DNA of 64,000 bases from Prescottella soli (GCF_040024445.1 NZ_CP157276.1:2418001-2482000); one strand, 5' to 3'; numbered from the stretch's first letter, positions 34,248 to 43,193 are shown. The notes: a model not told the origin generated them from the sequence alone. Made by a program: numbers and translations.

Positions 34248-35713
34248 TGCAGTTCCGCCACGACCCCGCCGACATCCTCGCGCGCCTGGAGGCGCTGCGC
34301 GCCACGGACGCCCCGACGTCCGGCGGACGCCTGCTGTCGTACGTGTACGACCCGGGCGTCGCCGAACTGTCCGACCTCGCGGGCGCGGCCGCGCTGCGGG
34401 CGCAGCCGCTGAACGGGTTGGATCCCACGGCGTTTCCGTCGATCGGGGCGATGGAACGCGACCTGGTCGCGCTCGGGCGCGAGGTCCTCGCGGGCGGCGA
34501 TCCGGACGTCGTCGGCAGCGTCACCAGCGGTGGCACCGAGAGTTGCATGCTCGCGGTGAAGTCGGCGCGCGACAGGTGGCGGTCCCGCACCGGCGCCGAG
34601 CATCGTGCGACGCTGCTGATCGGCGCGACCGCGCACGCCGCGTTCCACAAGGCCGCCCAGCACCTGGACCTGCGACTCGAGGTGCTGCCCGTCGACCCGG
34701 TGACCGGACGGCTGCGCCCGCAGGACGTCGCCGACGCGCTGTCCCCCGACGTCGCGCTGGTGGTCGCGAGCGCGCCGTCGTACCCGCACGGGGCGCTCGA
34801 TCCGATCGCCGCCATCGCGGAAGTCTGTGCGGCACAGGACGTCGCGCTGCACGTCGACGGGTGCATCGGTGGCTGGGTGCTGCCGTGGTGGCCCGGCGCG
34901 GAGGAGCGCCGCTGGGATCTGACCGTCCCCGGGGTGACCAGCCTGTCTGTGGATCTGCACAAGTACGGGTACGCCCCCAAGGGTGTCTCGCTGCTGCTGT
35001 TCCGCGACCGTGACCGGCACCGCGCGCACTGGTTCGCGACCACCCGCTGGCCCGGCTACGCCGTGGTGAACCCGACCCTGCTCGGGTCGCGGAGCGCGAT
35101 GCCGATCGCGGCTGGGTGGGCGGTGACGCAGGCACTGGGCCCGAAGGGGTTCGGGGAGTTGGTAGAGCCGATGGCGCGTGCGACGGCCCGGATCCGAGAG
35201 GCGATCGAGCGCATCGAGGGCCTGCGTGTGGTCGGCGACCCGGTGGGTCCGCTGCTCGCGGTCGCGGCGGACGACACGGTGCCGGCCGACCGCCAGGTCG
35301 ATCCGCACCGCTGGTCCGACGCCGCCGACGCCGACGGGTGGGCACTGCAGCCGCAGCCGCGGCACGTGCAGTCCGACGGCACCGTGCTGCCGCGGACCAC
35401 GCACCTGACGATCACGCCGGTCACCGAGAGCGTGGTCGACGACCTGGTGGCCGCGCTCACGAAGGCCGCCGACCGCACCCGGGGTGTCCCCGGGGCGAGC
35501 GCACCGGCCGAGTTCGTCGCGGCCGCCGCCCACATCGACCCGGCGGACCTGACGAGCGAGATCAGCGCGGGTGTCCTGGCGCTGGCCGGGCTGGACCCGA
35601 AGGCGGGGCTCGCCGGGCCGAAGGCCGACATCCTCGCCCTCGTCGAGGAGCTGCCGGCGCCCGTCGCCGAACGCCTGCTGATCGAGTTCCTCGCGCGGTT
35701 CCTCGAGCCCTGA
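34247..35713 (+). CDS. PLP-dependent decarboxylase/lyase (group II, SPL-like)
   Basis: A 488-residue fold-type I PLP enzyme. Phosphate binding SVTSGGTESCMLAVKSARD, the ring-stacking/Asp region LHVDGCIGGWVLP and the Schiff-base lysine in SVDLHKYGYAPKG match the sphingosine-1-phosphate lyase/glutamate decarboxylase group; the SGGTES form is typical of S1P-lyase-like proteins. The last ~75 residues form an extra helical segment. The start overlaps the transporter stop by TGATG. Substrate unknown; an aliphatic amine phosphate or amino acid are the options. Confidence 0.85.
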   Translation: MQFRHDPADILARLEALRATDAPTSGGRLLSYVYDPGVAELSDLAGAAALRAQPLNGLDPTAFPSIGAMERDLVALGREVLAGGDPDVVGSVTSGGTESCMLAVKSARDRWRSRTGAEHRATLLIGATAHAAFHKAAQHLDLRLEVLPVDPVTGRLRPQDVADALSPDVALVVASAPSYPHGALDPIAAIAEVCAAQDVALHVDGCIGGWVLPWWPGAEERRWDLTVPGVTSLSVDLHKYGYAPKGVSLLLFRDRDRHRAHWFATTRWPGYAVVNPTLLGSRSAMPIAAGWAVTQALGPKGFGELVEPMARATARIREAIERIEGLRVVGDPVGPLLAVAADDTVPADRQVDPHRWSDAADADGWALQPQPRHVQSDGTVLPRTTHLTITPVTESVVDDLVAALTKAADRTRGVPGASAPAEFVAAAAHIDPADLTSEISAGVLALAGLDPKAGLAGPKADILALVEELPAPVAERLLIEFLARFLEP

Positions 35714-35762
35714 AGCTGCGGAACCGCCACCACGGACGGCTCGACGTGGTCACACTCGAACT

Positions 35763-36767
35763 ATGGCAGCGACGTCGACGCAGTCAACGAATGCCTCGGA
35801 ACCGGACAATGGTTCGATCGCACGCGGCACCGTCGTCCCCGCGGTGGTCGGGCTGCTGATCGGCGCGATCTTCGCCGCGGTGTTCCTCGCGGCGTTCCAC
35901 GATCCGAAACCACACGAACTACCGGTGGCGGTCGTGGGCCCGCCACCGGTCGTGGCCGCGGTCGCGGCGCAGTCGGCGGCGGGCGGCGACGCCTTCGACG
36001 TACGCCCGTACGACTCCGCCGAGGTGGCGCGCGACGCGGTCAGGACGCACGAGGTGTTCGGGGCCTTCGTGGCCGGGACCCCGACGGCGGAGCTGATCCT
36101 CGCCGGCGCGAACGGGCCACCGGTCACCGAACTGCTCACGCGTGCGTTCGGCGCGACAGCCGGGGCGACCGGCGCGACGCTGACGGTGACCGACGTCGCC
36201 CCGTTGGCGGCGGGTGACTCGCGCGGATTGTCGGTGTTCTACGCCGCGTTCGGCGTGGTGCTCGCCGGGTTCCTCTTCGGCCTGACGAGCATGCTGGCCG
36301 GCCCGCGCCTGCCCGCGGGCTGGCGTGCCCTCAGCGCGGTGGTCTTCGCGTTCCTGGTGAGCATCGTCGTCGCCTGGCTGGTCGGGCCGGTCTTCGGGGC
36401 CTTGCCCGCGTCGTTCCTCATGACCGGCACGCTCGTCGGCCTGCTCGCTCTGGCCGTCGGTGTCACGACGGCGGCCTTGCTCAAATTGTTAGGGCCTGCC
36501 GGGATTTTCGTCGCCGCCGTGGTCCTGCTCGTGTTCGGAAACGCGACCAGCACCGGCATCCTGCCTGCGCAGTTCCTTCCGGGATGGTTGGAGCCTCTCA
36601 CCGGCATCCTGCCTGTCGGCGTCACTGTTCGCGCCCTGCGCGGCGCCGCGTACTTCGACAACGACGGCGTCGCGGCCGGCATCGCCATCCTCGAAGCCTG
36701 GATCTTCGGCGCTGTGATCGTGTACGGGATCGCCTCCGTTGTTCAACGCCGACGGCGGGGAGCATGA
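35763..36767 (+). CDS. YhgE/Pip-like membrane protein
   Basis: A 334-residue membrane protein. One membrane helix (about 24-45) is followed by an extracytoplasmic domain to about residue 155 and a bundle of five or six helices, the layout of the YhgE/Pip and ABC-2 permease-like group. LPVAVVGPP and the later GPRLPAGWRALSAVVF region fit those families. No ATPase lies beside it. It is 49 nt after the PLP enzyme, so it might be in the same transcript. Confidence 0.7.
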   Translation: MAATSTQSTNASEPDNGSIARGTVVPAVVGLLIGAIFAAVFLAAFHDPKPHELPVAVVGPPPVVAAVAAQSAAGGDAFDVRPYDSAEVARDAVRTHEVFGAFVAGTPTAELILAGANGPPVTELLTRAFGATAGATGATLTVTDVAPLAAGDSRGLSVFYAAFGVVLAGFLFGLTSMLAGPRLPAGWRALSAVVFAFLVSIVVAWLVGPVFGALPASFLMTGTLVGLLALAVGVTTAALLKLLGPAGIFVAAVVLLVFGNATSTGILPAQFLPGWLEPLTGILPVGVTVRALRGAAYFDNDGVAAGIAILEAWIFGAVIVYGIASVVQRRRRGA

Positions 36768-36797
36768 TAGAGGCAGGACCCGACACGGGAGGCGGTT

Positions 36798-36860
36798 ATG
36801 GACACTCTGCTTCTGTGGCTGGCTGCGACCCTCATCTACTGGTGGGGCTTGATTCCCTGA
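36798..36860 (+). CDS. 20-residue hydrophobic peptide (small ORF)
   Basis: ATG 36798 is preceded by a strong GGGAGG site at good distance and encodes MDTLLLWLAATLIYWWGLIP, a single membrane-spanning segment. It lies between the YhgE-like gene and the ArsR repressor. The ribosome site, hydrophobicity and placing make it a credible membrane microprotein, but chance cannot be ruled out. Confidence 0.45.
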   Translation: MDTLLLWLAATLIYWWGLIP

Positions 36861-36908
36861 TCGCACCGCCGCTGCGTGCGAGCGCCCGACACATCGGTTT
36901 GACATATT

Positions 36909-36938
36909 ACGACAAATCTAAAAATATAGATTTGTCGT
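36909..36938. promoter_or_regulatory. Perfect 12-bp inverted repeat, ArsR operator
   Basis: ACGACAAATCTA (36909-36920), six bases AAAATA, then the exact complement (36927-36938). It lies 29 nt before the arsR-type start in an AT-rich patch that stands out from the GC-rich surroundings. It should hold the promoter for the repressor and the MFS gene. Confidence 0.75.
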
Positions 36939-36967
36939 CATCGAGAACCCGCCGAAGCAAGGAAACC

Positions 36968-37279
36968 GTGGACCCGCTCACCGTGCACAAGGCACTCGCG
37001 AACCCCGCACGCCTCGAGTTTCTGCGCTGGCTGAAGGATCCGGCACGATTCTTCGACGAGAGCACCTACCTCGAACAGGGCCTGGGGTTTCACATCGGCG
37101 TCTGCGTCGGCGACATCCAGTCCCGGTGCGGATTGTCCCAGTCCGTCGTCTCCAGCTACCTGCAGACGTTGCGGGACGCGGGACTGCTCGAGTCCGAGCG
37201 AATCGGCAAGTGGACGTACTACCGCCGCAACGAGCGGGCCATCGCCGAGTACGCGGCATACGTGCGCGACACGCTCTGA
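36968..37279 (+). CDS. ArsR/SmtB-family regulator
   Basis: A 103-residue winged-helix repressor. HKALANPARLEFLRWL begins the fold; the recognition helix is in CGLSQSVVSSYLQTLRDAG and the wing in GKWTYYRRNE. A cysteine in HIGVCVGDIQ and another in SRCGLSQ could bind metal or react with oxidants, but the classical CVC metal motif is absent. GTG 36968 with AAGGAAA 4 nt upstream is preferred; the frame is open far upstream but crosses the operator. It probably represses itself and the MFS gene 93 nt downstream. Confidence 0.85.
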   Translation: MDPLTVHKALANPARLEFLRWLKDPARFFDESTYLEQGLGFHIGVCVGDIQSRCGLSQSVVSSYLQTLRDAGLLESERIGKWTYYRRNERAIAEYAAYVRDTL

Positions 37280-37336
37280 GCGCGCGTCCCCGCCCGGGTT
37301 CGCCACGTCCTATTACATCTACAAAACGCGATATGT

Positions 37337-37354
37337 GGATCGGTATACCGGTCC
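37337..37354. promoter_or_regulatory. 18-bp near-palindrome before the MFS gene
   Basis: GGATCGGTATACCGGTCC pairs at 8 of 9 positions and ends 18 nt before the MFS start. It is a possible second operator or a short hairpin in the leader. Confidence 0.4.
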
Positions 37355-37372
37355 TACGCACGAAAGCTGGTC

Positions 37373-38557
37373 ATGACAAGAAGTTCAGTGTCCCTGTCGC
37401 TGCTCGCCTTGGGCGTGTTCAGCATCATCACGACGGAGATGGGTGTAGTCGGCGTGCTGCCGCAGGTCGCGGACCGGCTGGGCGTGAGCACGTCGACGGC
37501 GGGTCTGCTCGTCGGCGTGTTCGCGCTCGTCGTGGCGGCCTGCGGGCCGTTCATGACGCTCGCCGCGTCCCGGATCGACCGCCGGACCGTCCTCGCAGCG
37601 ACCATGGGCGTCTTCGCGATCTCGAACGCGGTGTACGCGGTGACCACGAGCTTCCCGGTGATGCTGGTGTTCCGCATCCTTCCGGCGCTCTTCCATCCGG
37701 TCTTCTTCTCGGTCGCCCTGACAGCGGCCGTCCGGTTGAACCCGGGCACCGATCCGGCCCGGGCCGCGGCACGCGTGTTCGCCGGTGTCACAGCTGGTTT
37801 CGCATTCGGCGTGCCGCTGACGTCGTACGTCGGCGGGCATCTCGATCTCGCCGCCGCGTTCTGGATCGCCGCCGCCATCGACGTGGTCGCGCTCGTCGGC
37901 ATCGTGTCCGTCGTGCCCCGGATGCCCGCCGACGAACGGCTCTCCTACCGGGACCAGCTGAGCGTGTTGCGCAGCCGCGACCTGTGGCTGTCGATCGCGT
38001 CCGTCGTGTTTCTGTTCGCCGCGATGTTCTCCGTCTACGGCTTCTTCGCCGAGTACCTGAGCGATGTCACCGGCATGAACGAAACATGGCTCAGTGCAAT
38101 GCTTCTCGTTTTCGGTGTCGTGATGATCTTCGGCAATTTCGGGTTCGCGGCGCTGCTGCGTGCCAGTGTCGTCCGCACGGTGGTAGCGTTCCCCGTCCTG
38201 CTGGCGGTGGTGTTCGCCGCGGCCTTCGCGGTCGGCGGGCAGTTCGCACCGATGGTCGTGGTCGTCGCGATCTGGGCGGCGGTCCACTCCGGCGGCCTCA
38301 TCGTGGGCCAGACGTGGCTGGGTCGCGACGCCCACGACGCTCCCGAATTCGGCAACGCCCTGTTCGTCTCGTTCTCGAACCTGGGAATCACCTTGGGCAC
38401 CACCGTCGGTGGCTGGACACTTGCGACGGCCGGCACCCACGCGCTGCCGTGGACGGGTGTGGTGTTCGCAGTGGTCGCGCTCGTGCTCGTCGGGGCGCGT
38501 CTGGCAGCGGGAACGCGCGACGCCCGACCGGGCGAACCCAGCCGGGCGTCGGCGTGA
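37373..38557 (+). CDS. MFS efflux transporter, DHA1 type
   Basis: A 394-residue transporter with 12 membrane segments. SIITTEMGVVGVLPQVADRL in helix 1 and LAASRIDRRTVL as the loop-2 motif place it in the DHA1 drug:H+ antiporter group near AraJ/Cmx. It follows an ArsR-type gene and a perfect operator, so it is probably induced by the ligand sensed by that regulator. The substrate is unknown. It converges with the catalase gene across 3 nt. Confidence 0.88.
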   Translation: MTRSSVSLSLLALGVFSIITTEMGVVGVLPQVADRLGVSTSTAGLLVGVFALVVAACGPFMTLAASRIDRRTVLAATMGVFAISNAVYAVTTSFPVMLVFRILPALFHPVFFSVALTAAVRLNPGTDPARAAARVFAGVTAGFAFGVPLTSYVGGHLDLAAAFWIAAAIDVVALVGIVSVVPRMPADERLSYRDQLSVLRSRDLWLSIASVVFLFAAMFSVYGFFAEYLSDVTGMNETWLSAMLLVFGVVMIFGNFGFAALLRASVVRTVVAFPVLLAVVFAAAFAVGGQFAPMVVVVAIWAAVHSGGLIVGQTWLGRDAHDAPEFGNALFVSFSNLGITLGTTVGGWTLATAGTHALPWTGVVFAVVALVLVGARLAAGTRDARPGEPSRASA

Positions 38558-38560
38558 ATC

Positions 38561-40027
38561 TCACTTCGATGCCGCGCGCACGCCTTCCTCGATCTTCTTG
38601 CCGAGTTCGGCGTCCACGTTCTTCCAGTACTCGAAGACGCGGCCGAGCACCGGCTCGCGCACGCCGCCGAGGACGTGGCCGACGATGTTGCTCACCAGAC
38701 GCTCGCGGGCGGCGTCGTCGAGCACCTCGCGGACCAGGGTTCCGGCCTGTGTGAAGTCGCCGTCCTCCGGGTGCTGGATGTACCCGGCGCGCACCGCCTG
38801 ACCGTCGAACGCCCACAGGCCCTCGTCACCGGCGGCCGACGGGTCGGCGTGCGGCCCGCCGAACGAGTTGGGCGCGTACACCGGGGTGTCGGCGGTGTTG
38901 AACGTGTACCGCATCGCGCCCTCCTTGGAGTAGGAGTTCACGGGCGCCTTGGGCGCGTTCACCGGCAGGTCCGCGTAGTTGGTGCCGATCCGGTAGCGGT
39001 GCGCGTCCGCGTACGAGAAGACGCGGCCCAGCAGCATCTTGTCGGGGCTGAATCCGATGCCGGGCACCACGTTCGACGGCTCGAACGACGCCTGCTCGAT
39101 CTGCGCGAAGAAGTTCTCCGGGTTGCGATTGAGCGTCCACTTGCCGACCTCGATCAGCGGGTAGTCCTTCTGCGACCACACCTTCGTCAGGTCGAACGGG
39201 TTGAAGCGGTAGCCCTCCGCGTCGGCGACCGGCATGATCTGCACGTTCATCGTCCAGCTGGGGAACTCGCCGCGCTCGATCGCGTTGTACAGATCGGCCC
39301 GGTGGTAGTCGGGATCCGAGCCGGCGAGTGTGTCGGCTTCGGCCTGGGTGAGGAACTCGATGCCCTGGTCGGTCTTGAAGTGGTACTTGACCCAGAAGCG
39401 CTCACCGGCCGCGTTCACCCACTGGTAGGTGTGCGATCCGAACCCGTCCATGTGCCGCCACGACTTCGGGATGCCGCGGTCACCCATCAGCCACGTCACC
39501 TGGTGCGCGGTCTCCGGACGCAGGGTCCAGAAGTCCCACTGCATGTTGTGGTCGCGCAGACCCGATCCCGGCATGCGCTTCTGCGAGCGGATGAAGTCGG
39601 GGAACTTGATCGGATCCTTGATGAAGAAGATCGGCGTGTTGTTGCCGACGAGGTCGTAGTTGCCTTCCTCGGTGTAGAACTTCATCGCGAAACCGCGCGG
39701 GTCGCGCCACGTGTCGGGGCTGCCCTGCTCGCCGGCGACGGTGGAGAACCGCACCAGCGACTCCGTCTTCTTGCCGGGCTGCAGGAACTTCGCCTTGGTG
39801 TACTTGCTGACGTCGCCGGTGATGACCAACTCACCGAAAGCGCCGCCACCCTTGGCGTGCACGATGCGCTCGGGAACGCGCTCGCGGTTGAACTGCGCGA
39901 GCTTCTCGATCAGGTAGTGGTCGTGCAGAAGAATCGGGCCCTGCGTCCCCGCGGTCAGCGACTCGTCGTCGCTGCTGACGGGGATACCGAAGTTGTTCGT
40001 CGTCGGACGTGATTGTGCGGACGTCAT
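38561..40027 (-). CDS. katA: Monofunctional heme catalase
   Basis: Breaks down hydrogen peroxide. The 488-residue small-subunit catalase has the distal histidine in [13 protein letters not shown], the distal asparagine in [11 protein letters not shown] and the proximal tyrosine in [17 protein letters not shown]. The motif HAKGGGAFG carries a Gly where HAKGAGAFG is usual; the catalytic His is unchanged. The start is coupled by ATGA overlap to furA upstream, the same arrangement as catR-catA in Streptomyces, so it is expected to be peroxide-inducible. Confidence 0.95.
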   Translation of the reverse strand: MTSAQSRPTTNNFGIPVSSDDESLTAGTQGPILLHDHYLIEKLAQFNRERVPERIVHAKGGGAFGELVITGDVSKYTKAKFLQPGKKTESLVRFSTVAGEQGSPDTWRDPRGFAMKFYTEEGNYDLVGNNTPIFFIKDPIKFPDFIRSQKRMPGSGLRDHNMQWDFWTLRPETAHQVTWLMGDRGIPKSWRHMDGFGSHTYQWVNAAGERFWVKYHFKTDQGIEFLTQAEADTLAGSDPDYHRADLYNAIERGEFPSWTMNVQIMPVADAEGYRFNPFDLTKVWSQKDYPLIEVGKWTLNRNPENFFAQIEQASFEPSNVVPGIGFSPDKMLLGRVFSYADAHRYRIGTNYADLPVNAPKAPVNSYSKEGAMRYTFNTADTPVYAPNSFGGPHADPSAAGDEGLWAFDGQAVRAGYIQHPEDGDFTQAGTLVREVLDDAARERLVSNIVGHVLGGVREPVLGRVFEYWKNVDAELGKKIEEGVRAASK

Positions 40028-40578
40028 TTTGCGAAGCCTCCTTGGCGCTGATGGGCTGTGGCTGTCTTCGAAGTGATCGACCCACCCGATCCGGGCACAT
40101 CGTCTTGATTCTGTGAGCTGGTATCGGCCTGTGCCCCGGTTTTCGCCGAATCATTTCGGCAATCGGCACACAGACCCCAGAACACGACCTCGGCTTCGTC
40201 GATCTCGAAACCGTGGTTGTCCGAGGGCTCCAGGCAGGGAGCGTGGCCGACGACGCAGTCGACGTCGACGACCGTGCCGCACGAGCGGCACACCAGGTGG
40301 TGATGGTTGTCCGCGGTGCGGGTCTCGTACCGCGCCGGTGAGCCCGCGGGCTCGATCCGGCGCAACAACCCCACCCGGATGCAGGCCCCGAGCACGTCGT
40401 AGATCGCCTGGGTCGAGACCGACCCGAGCCGGCGACGTACCTCGGTGGCGATCGTGTCCGCGTCCGAATGCGGGTTGGCGGCAACCGTGTTCAGAACCGC
40501 AACGCGGGGAGCCGTGACCCGCAGACCCGCGTCCCGGAGCCGGGCGCGGGGGTCGAAGTCGTGCTCTCCTTGTTGCAT
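40024..40578 (-). CDS. furA: Fur-family peroxide regulator (FurA/CatR-like)
   Basis: A 184-residue metalloregulator. The winged helix contains [16 protein letters not shown] and the DNA-contact segment; metal sites are [18 protein letters not shown], the histidine-rich region and the second CxxC in LCADCR. The C-terminal 45 residues (Ser/Thr/Gln-rich) look disordered, an addition to the usual fold. Placing ahead of katA with a FurA-type AT-rich promoter suggests repression of both genes, released by peroxide. The ATG at 40578 fits a leaderless start. Confidence 0.92.
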   Translation of the reverse strand: MQQGEHDFDPRARLRDAGLRVTAPRVAVLNTVAANPHSDADTIATEVRRRLGSVSTQAIYDVLGACIRVGLLRRIEPAGSPARYETRTADNHHHLVCRSCGTVVDVDCVVGHAPCLEPSDNHGFEIDEAEVVFWGLCADCRNDSAKTGAQADTSSQNQDDVPGSGGSITSKTATAHQRQGGFAK

Positions 40579-40584
40579 GACCCC

Positions 40585-40612
40585 AGTATGCCGCTTTTCT
40601 GGAATAAGTCAA
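40585..40612 (-). promoter_or_regulatory. furA-katA promoter with AT-rich operator
   Basis: On the minus strand TTGACT (40612-40607) and CATACT (40590-40585) are spaced 16 nt and end 6 nt before the furA start. The intervening TATTCCAGAAAAG closely resembles the AT-rich FurA-binding site known upstream of actinobacterial furA genes. Confidence 0.6.
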
Positions 40613-40728
40613 AAGAACGACTAGATCCAGATAAACCCGGCATCGGGGGCCCGCGGTACGCTCGCTCGAGGTAGCCCCGCGCCCGACGGCGTCGCCCGTC
40701 GGTTTTCCCGAGTGCGTGGGGTTCGACG

Positions 40729-41985
40729 ATGACAACCACATCGGCCGATCGCACGCTCGCCGTGTTCGTGCCCGGATGGATCCTCGACGACCGTTCCCTC
40801 GCCCCGCCCACGGTGGGTGACCTCGTCGAAACGGTCCTCGCGTTCGACCCGGCACAATCTCCACCCGCGTCGTATGCGCAGACCTTCCGGGCCACCGCCC
40901 GTCCGGCGTACGGACGCATGCCCGGAAACGATCCAGAGACCGACCTCTGCTGGCTACACGAGGTGTCCGGCGACGGCTGGGCCGCCAAGTGGTGGGCGAA
41001 CCGGCCGACGACCGGCCGGGTCGAGGTCCACGGAACCCTCGTCGCCGACCTCGCAGTGGGATCGGACAATCCCGTGCCGGTGCGCGGGCGCGTACGGCGG
41101 GTGCGATTGGTGAGTCAGCTACTCGAACGGTCGTCGACCGGCACCCGACTCGTCGGCGGTACCGAGCGCCTGACCGAGGTCGAGTCGACGCCGCACATCT
41201 TCTGGTCGAGTCAGGAGCCCAGATCGGAGGATGACCCGTACGTCTTGACGGGCGTTCTTGTCGACCTGGACCTCGACGACGTCCCCGCAACCGACTCCGA
41301 GTTCGTGGCGGGTGCGGTGTCGATTTCCGGAAGCGACGTGTGGGTGATGGACCGGTCCGATCCTGTTCTGCTGCACGTCGATACGGCGGTAACGCCGCCC
41401 AGTGTCGTCGAATACCTGCTGCCCCTCACCGTCGAACCGACGCACGAGCACTGGACCAGGACCGTCCACGCCGACGCGGACGGGTGCTGGATCACGTCCC
41501 GCCACGACGTGTTCCGCTGCGATCGCGACGAAGACGGGTCGTTGACCGTCGAGCGCGTGTGCACCGAAGGCGGGCGAAGCGTCGTCGCCGAGGGACGCCT
41601 CTACCTCTTCGGCCCCACCGAACCGATCATGCTCGACGATCGTCGGTACGGGACGGTGCGCGTCGACCCACCGCCCCATCCCGTCCGGGTGCTCGACGAC
41701 GCGCGCCGGCTGAGCGCGGTCGACGATCCGGCCACCGTCGCGCGGGTGCGGGCCGCCGCCCGTCGGGCCGACGTCGCCCGCGGCACCGACGGTACGGAGT
41801 GGATCGCTCACGGTAGGCTCACAGCCCGATCCCCGAGTGGCACAGTCGAATCGGTAAATCTCGACGCCCGCACCCGGGGCCGGGTCCGGTGGATCCGGCC
41901 CGATCCGTTCGCAGACCCTGCCAACGCGGGGCTCGTCCCGTATCTGCGGATGCCGACGCCCGCTTCCGACACAACCCCCGAGTGA
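40729..41985 (+). CDS. Protein of unknown function, 418 residues
   Basis: A soluble, acidic protein without signal peptide or membrane segment. Sequence strings with regular beta propensity (RLVSQLLERS, HIFWSSQEP, VSISGSDVWVMDRSDPVLL, LYLFGPTEPIML) suggest a beta-propeller-like fold, but no blade motif is clear. I do not recognise the family. It stands alone between furA (divergent) and a strong hairpin. The start ATG has no clear ribosome site. Confidence 0.6.
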   Translation: MTTTSADRTLAVFVPGWILDDRSLAPPTVGDLVETVLAFDPAQSPPASYAQTFRATARPAYGRMPGNDPETDLCWLHEVSGDGWAAKWWANRPTTGRVEVHGTLVADLAVGSDNPVPVRGRVRRVRLVSQLLERSSTGTRLVGGTERLTEVESTPHIFWSSQEPRSEDDPYVLTGVLVDLDLDDVPATDSEFVAGAVSISGSDVWVMDRSDPVLLHVDTAVTPPSVVEYLLPLTVEPTHEHWTRTVHADADGCWITSRHDVFRCDRDEDGSLTVERVCTEGGRSVVAEGRLYLFGPTEPIMLDDRRYGTVRVDPPPHPVRVLDDARRLSAVDDPATVARVRAAARRADVARGTDGTEWIAHGRLTARSPSGTVESVNLDARTRGRVRWIRPDPFADPANAGLVPYLRMPTPASDTTPE

Positions 41986-41989
41986 CAGC

Positions 41990-42034
41990 TGAAGGGTCCC
42001 TTCGTGCGCTGTCAACGCGCGAGGGGACCCTTCA
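41990..42034. terminator. Long two-part hairpin, bidirectional terminator
   Basis: TGAAGGGTCCC (41990-42000) pairs exactly with GGGACCCTTCA (42024-42034); inner GCGC arms add a second stem. It lies between converging genes (418-residue protein and SRPBCC protein), and CTCTTTG follows on the plus side. Confidence 0.75.
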
Positions 42035-42052
42035 ACTCTTTGCCGGGGTAGA

Positions 42053-42478
42053 TCAGGCGAAGTGCGCCTGCACCGCCTGCAGTCCCGCGACGTAGACGCC
42101 GTCACCGAAGATCTGCTCCACGGTGGCGACCGCGTCATCCTCGGACTTGTACTCTGCGCTCCAACGGATCTCGGACTTGCCGCCCTGCGGGATCACGGCG
42201 AGTGTGGCGACGTAGTCGCTGATGGGCAGCATCGGATCGAGCACCTCGTAGCTGTAGCTGCGCGCCTCGGGATCGCGGGCGACGAGGAGTTCACGGGCGA
42301 CGACGCGCCCGTCCACCGAGAACGTGCGGATCGAGCCGACCTGCGTCGGATCGCCCTCGAGTTCGGCCGGCGGGACGCTGGGATGCCACGCACCGAGGCC
42401 ATCGAAGTCGCCGATGTGGGACCAGACGCTGTCCGCGTCGGCCGCGACGACGATGCTGCGTACGAGTGACCGAGCCAT
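42053..42478 (-). CDS. SRPBCC (START-like) protein
   Basis: A 141-residue polyketide-cyclase/dehydrase-like hydrophobic-ligand-binding protein. SIVVAADADSVWSHIGDFDGLGAWHP at the N-terminus and a long C-terminal helix after IFGDGVYVAGLQAVQ fit the SRPBCC fold. It is 47 nt downstream of the TetR gene on the same strand and could be co-regulated. ATG 42478 has GGAGA upstream. The ligand is unknown. Confidence 0.85.
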   Translation of the reverse strand: MARSLVRSIVVAADADSVWSHIGDFDGLGAWHPSVPPAELEGDPTQVGSIRTFSVDGRVVARELLVARDPEARSYSYEVLDPMLPISDYVATLAVIPQGGKSEIRWSAEYKSEDDAVATVEQIFGDGVYVAGLQAVQAHFA

Positions 42479-42525
42479 GTGAATCTCCGTTTCTGCTGTC
42501 GAGCTTCTTCCGATGGGGTTGGGGG

Positions 42526-43155
42526 TCAAACGTTTCGGGGCGACCGGTCGATGTCCAGGCGCAGGACGGACAGCGCGGACGCCGCCAGTTCGCCGACATC
42601 GACCGGACCGGCGGGGTCATCCGGGTCACAGGTCACCCAGTACTCGAGCGCGACGGTGAGCGCGCCGAGCAACATGTGCGACAACAGCCGAGCCTCGATA
42701 TCCGCCGGATCCAGGCCCGCCCGCTCGGCGAGGTGAGGCCGCACATCGTCGGCGAGGTCGTGCGCCGCCACCATCCACCGGGCCCGGATGCCGGGCACCG
42801 ACGTCATGATGACGAAGAGATCGCGGGTGGAGACGAATTCGGCGTATCGGTCCTGGCGTAGGCACTCGACGAACGCCTCGTGCACCGAGGTGGCCACGGA
42901 CTCGTCGACGGGTCGGCCGGCGAGGTACTCCGCGAAGTCCCGGATGCCGGAGGTGAGCACCGGCGTGAGGGTGTCCTCCTTGGCCTCGCAGTGCCGGTAG
43001 AACGTGCGCACCGAGATCCCGGCGCCCGCCGCGATGTCCTCGACCGACGTCGCGTCGAAGCCGTCGGCGATGAACAGTTTCGCGGCGGCCGCCGCGATGT
43101 CCATGCGCACCGCGTCGCGCCGACGCTCGGCCAATCCACGCTGGTCGCGCTCCAC
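42526..43155 (-). CDS. TetR-family regulator
   Basis: A 209-residue repressor: helix-turn-helix in ATSVEDIAAGAGISVRTFYR then HCEAKEDTL, and an unassigned ligand domain. The start is GTG with GGAGGTGA ahead. It is divergent from an SDR gene and upstream of the SRPBCC gene, so these three probably form one regulon. The recognition helix closely resembles that of the other TetR in the window and their intergenic regions share sequence words. Confidence 0.9.
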   Translation of the reverse strand: MERDQRGLAERRRDAVRMDIAAAAAKLFIADGFDATSVEDIAAGAGISVRTFYRHCEAKEDTLTPVLTSGIRDFAEYLAGRPVDESVATSVHEAFVECLRQDRYAEFVSTRDLFVIMTSVPGIRARWMVAAHDLADDVRPHLAERAGLDPADIEARLLSHMLLGALTVALEYWVTCDPDDPAGPVDVGELAASALSVLRLDIDRSPRNV

Positions 43156-43193
43156 GAATCACCTCCGAATGTGTCTTGACGCACACTAGCAGC

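Noticed and set aside
37373-38557. Chromate or arsenite pump assignment for the MFS gene
   Set aside because: Sequence is of the DHA1 type; arsenic pumps belong to other families, and the ArsR name refers only to the fold.
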